Assembly: GCA_031761405.1 (NCBI GenBank)
Contig: JASEVX010000013.1
Coordinates: 33,794,458 to 33,858,457 of the forward strand
Source: Serripes groenlandicus
Lineage: Eukaryota > Mollusca > Bivalvia > Cardiida > Cardiidae
Direction of reading: 5' to 3'
DNA: 64,000 nt
Numbering within the stretch: the first letter of the stretch is position 1; every line of letters begins with the position of its first letter. Made by a program: the position numbers and the translations under genes. The notes beneath the pieces were generated by a model. The model was not told where the DNA came from. It saw only the letters and a list, made by a program, of their open reading frames with translations, and searched no databases. Below, piece after piece: positions 54,201 through 63,200 of this stretch.

Positions 54201-57200
54201 AAACGTTGACGCAATTAGAGAAATTGCTCATTATGAGAAATTTCTCCATCTGCAACATTGTTTTTAAAAATTGTCCACTACAGATGCGTCGAAACGCATC
54301 TGCAAGTGGGAAAGGGTTAAGCACCAACCTTTTTCTTTCTCAAGTACTATTTGTACCACAGCATGAATGGGCGTGTCCCCCTTCTTCATGGTAAAGTGGG
54401 AAGTGTCCGCCCCTCTTTTGATGAGATCCGTCACCAACTTGTAATGGTCAGACTCCTTGGCAAGGGACAATGCTGTCTGTCCATCTGTGGAAAAACAAAC
54501 AGACCTCTAATTATTGTCATGCTCTTAAATCTTTATTTGACCCTCAAACTGTCTCCTCGGTGAAGTAGCCTTTGGAGCGGGTAATCAGAGTTTGATCCCC
54601 GGTCCGGTCATTTATTAATTGATTGGGGTTTAATGCCATTTTCGACAATTCTTCAGTCATATCATGGTAACCAGTTCACCTACTCAAGTGTCTCCTGGTT
54701 TTCCCACACCAGTACTACGTGCTACAGTTATATCAAACAACTGGCTGCTTTTCCACATGGACTTAACCAATTTGTGGAAGACAAATGATGCTTGTCACAT
54801 TTGCTTATATCAAACGTTGAGATGAATGTTTGCCAAGCTGCGGTACAAACTCACAACCCCTGGATTGACAGCGCGCTTCGCTACTAACTGAGTTACCGGG
54901 GCCTTGGCATGGTCTGGTCACAACAGATGAAAGATATGGCTTCCCAGCTTTGCACTCAGGATTACGGGGATAGATTGATGCTTTAGTGTCAGGCTAAATA
55001 ATGCAGATAACTAATAAATTACCAAGTAAATGCTGTGATATAACAGATATATCATTGAAAACAGAGAAAAAAAACATAAAAAAAAAATAATATTTGACCA
55101 TCTAGCCCTTTGTTGCGGGAATTGTCATATGAGGAAAATGGTTAAAAACATCTAAGCAAAGTTATGGAAAATCTCTTAATGAAAATGGTTGGAATCATTG
55201 TGGCAAAGGGAAAAATTATGAGCCATTTTTCCTTTTGAAATTCTTCGAAGAATGGGTTAGTTACTTACTGTAAAATTAAACTTACTGTCTGCGCCGATAA
55301 AGTAAACATCTAAATTACTGTCCACGCCCATACAGTTAACATTAACTTACTGTTAGTTCAAATAAAGTTAACATCTTACTTACTGTCTCTGCCCATAAAG
55401 TAAACATCTAACTTACTGTCTGTACCCATAAAGTAAACATCTAACTTACTGTCTGTGCCCATAAATTAAACATCTAACTAACTGTCTGTGCCGATAGAGT
55501 AAACATCTAACTGTCTGTGGCGATAAAGTAAACATCTAACTTACTGTCTGTGCCGATAAAGTAAACATCTAACTTACTGTCTGTGCCGATAAAGTAAACA
55601 TCTAACTTACTGTCTGTGCCGATAAAGTAAAACTCTTAACTTACTGTCTCTGCCGATAGAGTCAACATCTAACCTACTGTCTCTGCACATAAAGTAAATA
55701 TCTAACTTAATCTAAATGACCATAAAGTAAATATCTAACTTACTGTCTGTGCCCATAAAGTAATCATCTAACTTACTGTCTGTGCCGCTAGAGTAAACAT
55801 CTAACTTACTGTCTCTGCCCATAAAGTAAATATCTAACTTAATCTAAATGCCCATAAAGTAAATATCTAACTTACTGTCTGTGCCAATTAAAGTAAACAT
55901 CTAGCTTACTGTCTGTGTCTAAAAAGAAAACATCTAACTTACTGTCTGTGCCCATAAAGTAAACATCTAACTTACTACTGTCTGTGCAAATTAAAGTAAA
56001 CATCTAACTTTCTTTTCTGTCTGTGCCCATAAAGTAAACATCTAACTTACTGTCTGTGCCCATAAAGTAAACATCTAACTTACTGTCTGTGCCCATACAG
56101 TAAACATCTAACTTACTCTCCAAGCCAATAAAATAAACATCTAACTTACTGTCTGCACCCATAAAGTAAACATCTAACTTACTGTCAGTTCCCATGGAGG
56201 CTCCACTGTTTAACATGTTAGCTATGATCTGTATCTGATCACCTTCAGCATCTTTCAGCAGGGGATCACTAATCACAGGTACGATGGAAAGGTTACTTGC
56301 AAACCCTGGCATAAAACACATAACCTTATAAAAACACATTTCTGGTAAGATGGAAAGTTTACATATACACCCTAGTAAAAACTAGAATTGTTTTTGACAC
56401 AAAAACGGATGTCTCCCCCACAAATATCTGTCAAAATCTCTCAAAACATTCCAACCTATAAAGCAGACAAACATTTGGTCAAGTTGGACAGTATTCAACT
56501 TTTAATTACTAATTTTATCTTGACCTTGTACAAAGTGTACATGATAGCAAATGAGATGAACATGTGACCCAAGTTTCATGAAAATCCTTCAAGCCATCTT
56601 GGAGATATGGAGCGGACACAAAATAAAGCCTCAAACCTTTGACCTTCAAGCGTGACCTTGACCTTGAACCGGTATGGTCGAGACACATCACCTTGATGAG
56701 GTGAACATGTGACCCAAGTTTCATGTAAATCCTTCAAGCCGTCTTGGGAGATATGGAGCAGACACGATTTGGGACAGACAGACAGACATCAAGCAAAAAC
56801 AATATATCTCCCCTGTATACAGGGGGAGACATAATAATCACATAAGCTTATACTAACACATTGCTGGTACAATGGAAAGGTCACTTGTAAACCCTAGTTA
56901 AAACAAGACATGTTCTGTGAAACACCCCCTGGATTGCAACACAATTTTCTAAATAAAGGGGGTTTATCTGTCAATACTAAGGTCAGAGAATGTTATCACC
57001 CAAGAAACATTAATGCAAAATTATTTGAAAATTAGCCAGATTCTTTTGGAGAAGAAGATTTAAATTTCACTTGAGCCATATATTGTTCAATCAAATACCA
57101 TGACTTGAATGAATTTCATAGAGGGTTACCAATGGACCATTTCTACATACATGTAGTTAATTGAAGATACGCCAGACATTTTGGGAGGAGAAGATTTATA

Positions 57201-60200
57201 AAGTTTTCACTTTAGCAATATAAGGGGAAAAAAGCCTGACCACCTGCCGGTCATATTTTTTTTATCAATCAACATGGTTTCGGGAATCTGATAAAGGGTC
57301 ACCAAAGGACGAACATTTGTTCTGAATTATTCGAATATCAGCAAGACACTTTTATATATATATTTTTTATAGTTTTCACTATAACCATGTACGGCAAAAC
57401 AGCTCGCCCCATGTCAGTCATGAATTTTGATCAATCAACATGGTTTGAAGGAACCTGATAGAGCCACTTTTATATATATATTTTTTATAGTTTTCACTAT
57501 AACCATGTACGGCAAAACAGCTCGCCCCATGTCAGTCATGAATTTTGATCAATCAACATGGTTTGAAGGAACCTGATAGAGGGTCACCCAAGGAAGGCTT
57601 CTACAAAGTCATTTGAAAACCAGCCAACCAGTTTAGGAGGAGAAGAATTCAAAAACAAAAATCATGGAAACAAGAATTCTGCATCGAAACAAGAAACTTG
57701 GAAGGAATTTTGTAGACGACATTGAAAAGATGCTTGCTTTGAAATTCCATCACAATTGGCCCAGTGGTTAGAGAAGTTGTTTGCAGCAAAACGTTTTTAA
57801 CACACTGACGCATGCACCAACAGACAATGCACCATGACATAACAGAGCTCTAGATAAGGGGCATTTTTCATATCTAAAATCCTTATTTGACATTCATAAC
57901 CTATGTTGTGGGTACTCAAAAGAATTGTCTCTTGAGTACCACAACATAGCATTTTGTTGAGTAATAAGAGAAATATTTTGGGGAAAACACCTGTTCACTC
58001 CCTCTTATCTAGTCCTCTGACATACGATCAACTGGACTTCAGCCAGTGGAGCAAATCAATAAAAACCTATGAATGCTTTTTACCACACAATGTTTCAAAT
58101 TGTCTGCTGCAGATGCGTCTGTTAGTGGGAAAGGGTAAAATAGTCACAATATATATTTAAATTGCAAATGGTTTAGATGTTATATTAAAATTGCAAATTC
58201 TTGAATTATTTGTTTCATTAGAAACATTTTTATATTTTATAATACTTACCTTTAAGATGGTCCTGTCCCTTTACAAGTCTGTATTTTCTCACGATGGAAT
58301 TCAGCTGTTGCCATTTTTGCTTGACTATCAAACCATCTACGACAAATTGGTAGAACTCCTTGGGTATCCCAGTTAGGCTGGATGGGATTTCTAAATATAC
58401 AATATGAGTAACCATAATGAGCTTATATCGCTCATCTGATATCTTATAACCCTTTCCCACATTCAAGATATCTGCAGCAGACGACTTTGAAAACATCAAG
58501 GCAAAAGCATGTAAATTTCTATTAATGAAGTTATAATTACTGACAAAAGTTGAAAACGTTGAGGCAGATGGAGAAATTGCTTGTCTTCAAACGTTTTCAA
58601 AAGTTGTCTACTGCAGAAGTATCACAAAGCGTCTGTACTTTGGAAAGGGTTTATAGAACTTAAAAAGTTTCCAATGTTCTTTCTCTATACATACTATGCA
58701 AAAGAGCCCTGCCCCCTTGTTTTTTAGGGTCGGAATAATTGAAACATTCTTGGTAGATGGTCACCTATGGAAAATGTTGCCGAATTATTTGTAAATCAGG
58801 CCATTACTGTTGTACAAGAAGATTTATAAAGTTTTTACTTGTGAGGAAACCGGCCATGACTATCTGATCAGACAGTGCAAGATTTGTGTTGTGGTGTCCA
58901 AGGATTCATAAAAAAAAAGCTTCAAGCCATGCCCACCTGGTCAAGCGTTGTGAGATTTGTCTACTACTGGCCGAGGATTCACAAAAAAGCTTCAAGCCTT
59001 GCCCACCTGGTCAAGCGTTGTGAGATTTATCTACTGGTGGCCGAGGATTCACAAAATAGCTTCAAGCCATGCCAACCTGGTCAGATGGCATATGATTTGT
59101 GTACTGATGTCCGAGGATTCACAAATTAGCTTCAAGCGATGCCCACCTGGTCAGACGGCATATGATTTGTGAACTGGTGTCCGAGGATTCACAAAATAGC
59201 TTCTAGCCATGCCCCCCTGGTCAGAAGGCATATGATTTGTGTACTGGTGTCCGAGGATTCACAAAATAGCTTCAAGCCATGCCCAGCTGGTCAGACGGCA
59301 TATGATTTGTGTACTGGTGTCCGAGGATTCACAAAATAGCTTCAAGCCATGCCCACCTGGTAAGACGGCATATGATTTGTGTACTGGTGTCCGAGGATTT
59401 ACAAAATAGCTTCAAGCCATGCCCACCTGGTCAGACAGCGAATAATTTGTCTACTGGTGTCCGAGGATTCACAAAATAGCTTCAAGCCATGCCCACCTGG
59501 TCAAACGGCATATGATTTGTGTACTGGTGTCCAAGGATTCACAAAATAGCTTCAAGCCATGACCACCTGGTCAGACGGCATATGATGTGTGTGTACTGGT
59601 GTCCGAGGATTCACAAAATAGCTTCAAGCCATGCCCACCTGGTCAGACGGCATATGATTTGTGTACTGGTGACCGAGGATTCACAAAATAGCTTCAAGGA
59701 TTCACAAAATAGCTTATAGTGGTGACCACCTGGTGAGACATTGTTAGATTTATCTACTGGTGGCAGACGATTCACTAAATATCTTCAAGTCATGCCTACA
59801 TGGTAAGACGGCAAATGTTTGTGTACTGCTGGCCGAATATTCACAAAATAGCTTCTAACCATGAAAATTCAGTCAAACATTGTCATATTTATCAACTGCT
59901 GGCTGAGGATTGACAAAATAGCTTCAAGCAGTGATGAGGTTAAGGCTGAATTTTATATATAGAGCATCAAAAATTGTGGTAGAAGTTGCTTATTATTTTC
60001 AACAGTTGTCTGCATAAAAGCAAACGTTTAACCCTTTCCCCACATATAGACGCTTTCTGACGTCGCTGCAGCAGTTTTCTTTTGAGAACACTGTGACAAA
60101 AGTAGAAATTGCACAAACAAGCAATATCTCTTTTGCCACAATGTTTTCAACTCTTTTTAATAATTAAACTCATTTATGAAGATTTTTCACATTTTTGAAT

Positions 60201-63200
60201 ATAGGTTTTCAAAGTCGTCTTCTGCAGATTTGCTGTATGTGTGAAAGGGTTTACTGACCTGGAACAGCTTTTTCTCCCACTTTTTCCACAATAGCTGCCA
60301 CAGATCTGTTGACAATGCCTTCATGGATGTCCGTCCTGTGCTGCTTATTAAATATCTCTGACAACTTGAGATATCCATCAGTCGCATTGTCGTTGTCAAA
60401 CAAATTACGCGCATCTTTCAGCAGATCCCTGCATTCCTCACAATTCCGTTTCAGAATTTGCGTGGTTTTTTTAGGCAGGGTAGTTTTTTCTTGAACCAGT
60501 GTTCTCTGTCCTTGTTGACTTGCAAAGCTGGGATCCGGCCTAGTGGTTTTTCCTGGAAAAGGGAATAAGGTTTATTTATCTATTGGGAGTTATTTTTCAT
60601 GTTTTATTATTGTTTTGGTTTTTGTCAACAAAATTTCTTTTTTTTTTCATCCTGACAACAATGCATCTGTCGTTTGTCTTTCCCATTCAATCCTACGGGC
60701 CAAGGAAGGAAGCCATTTCTACCATTTTTAACCCTTTCCCTCGTACGACAATTCTGCAGCAGACGACTTTGACCGTATTTTGTCAAAACATAGAAAATCT
60801 CCATAATTGATTGGATAACCTATGACAAAAAGTGGAAAACATTGTGGCAAAAGGAGAAATTGCACGTTTTGTGCAATTTCTTCTTTTGTCACTATGTTTT
60901 CAAAAGGCCGCCTGCTGCAGAGGCGTCAGAAAGCGTCTATATGAGGTCAAGGGTTAAACATACAACATAGTAGATTACATTGAAAACATCTAGGTTAAAA
61001 TAGGAAATATCTCTATAAACAATTTATTTATTTATTTATTGGGGTTTTACGTCGCTTTCAACATTATTTCAGTTATATCGCGGCGACAGTTCACTTATTC
61101 ATGATCCCTGGGTAAACAAACCAGTACTAGGCTAGAAAATGTGCCTTGCCCAAGGGCACTCCACCATGACCGAGGTGCGGCGACTGGGGATCGAACGCGG
61201 GACACCCGGTTTCGAAATCCCCGACGCTAACCACTCGACCACAACGGATTCCTCTCTATAATAACAATAGTTGAATTATTGAATACAGTTGAATACATTA
61301 TTAAAATGGAGAAATTTCTCGTCAAAATGTGTCTATAAGTGGGAAAGGGTCAAAGTCTGGCAGGGGATCACTCTCCAGCTTCCCTCTCCAAAGAATGGGG
61401 GGGGGGGGGGGGGGGGGCACTCTCTAACCCTCTAACCATCACACCACAAAGACAACTCAAAATACCACATTTAGAAAATGAAAAACATGGTTTAACCTTG
61501 ATCACTTTCCACATGCAGACAAATTTTGCCGAAATTTGCAGCAATTTTCCTTTTTGCCACAATGTTTCCAATTCTATTACTGAATTCTACATGATTTTCC
61601 ATATTTTCAAACTGGTCAAATGCAGATTCATTGTATGTAGGAAAGGTTAAAGTGTTACCTCTAGGGAACACTCGAACTATTTACATAGCCTTTTTAGAGA
61701 CAACTGTTTTGCATATACCTAAGCATGGTAAAGGCATGTGTACCAAGTTTCATTTGAAAATGTTGGAAGGTTTTTGAGTTATGAGGTAAGGTTAAAGTTT
61801 TGTGACAACGCAGATGATGATGCCAAGGGTATCACAATAACTCAACTATTTTTCTTCGAAAAACAGACAAATTAATGGAGGACAGCGCACTCAACTATTC
61901 CACCTCTTATTTCAGTTACTAAGATATGGACTCTTATGTAGTTGCATGCAAAACATTAACCAGAATTTCGTAAAGGGTGATAGTTTTCATTATATGCAGG
62001 ATAGAGTTGAAATCTTGAAATCTTTCATAGGTGTGATGGTTGGGAAGGATTTTATAACGTTTCAATGGAATGCATCAAGTAGTTACTAAGATACAGACTC
62101 TTAATGTAGTTGCATGCACACCTTTAAAAATAATTTATAAGTAAAAAAGGGCAACAATTTGCATCATATGTAGGATAGAGTTATCTTAATTGGTTGTGTA
62201 TATAGTTGTGAAATTGGGAAGGGTTGTATAAAGTTTCAATACAATGCATCAAGTAGTTACTGAATAACTTACATAAAATGCAGGATAGATTTATTTAACT
62301 CAAAAATCAACATAGGTGTGATAGTTGGGAAGGGTTGTATAAAGTTTCAAAGCAATGCATCAAGTAAATACTAGGATATCGACTCTTAATGTAGATGCAT
62401 GCAAAACTTTAACGAAATGTCTAGGTAAAAAAGGGCCATAACTTGCATTAAAAATCTAAATTAGTTTAATAGTTGGGTAAGGTTGTATGAAGTTTCTATG
62501 CGATGCATAGAGTTAATACTGAGATATGGGACTCTTAAATTTAGTTGCACAAAAAACTTTAACAAGAATTTCTATGTCAAAAAAGGCCATAATTTGCATT
62601 AAATGAAGGATAGAGTTATCAGACTTGATTAATTCAATAGGTGTGGTAGTTGGGAAGCATTGTATAAAGTTTCAATGTAATGCATCAAGTAAATACTGTG
62701 ATATGAACTCAAAACTTTAACCAGAATTTCTAAGTAAAAAAAGGGCCATAACTTGCATAAAATGCAGGATAGAGTTTTCTTACTTAATAATCTACATAGG
62801 TGTGATAGTTGGGTAGGGTTGTAGAAAGTTTCAATGCAATGCTTTAAGTAAATACTGAGATATTGACTCTTAATTTAGTTGCATGCAAAACTTTAACCAG
62901 AATTTCTAAGTAAAATAAGGGCCATAACTTGCATAAAATGTAGGATAGAGTTATCTAACTTGAAAATCTACATTGGTGTGATAGTTGGGTAGGTTTGTAG
63001 AACGTTACAATGCAATACATGTAGTACTTAAGTACTTGCATTCAAAATTGACGTGGACGCCGACGCCAGGGTGATTAGTATAGCCCTCATATTCTTCGAA
63101 TAGTCAAGCTTCAATACAGAGATAAATACATATTCGCAGGTCAGCATAGCTCACCAGAAAGGGGCTTGGTAGTTTATGCCATTGCTGTTGATATACAAAT

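Noticed and set aside
55265..56182. Repeat array resembling a CRISPR
   Set aside because: Units are contiguous with no variable spacers; the DNA is eukaryotic and the unit extends an exon boundary.
58875..59719. Open frames with repeating WSSVVRFVYYWPRIHK-like units
   Set aside because: Product of the 70-bp satellite; 70 is not a multiple of three, so the frame cannot be maintained over the array.
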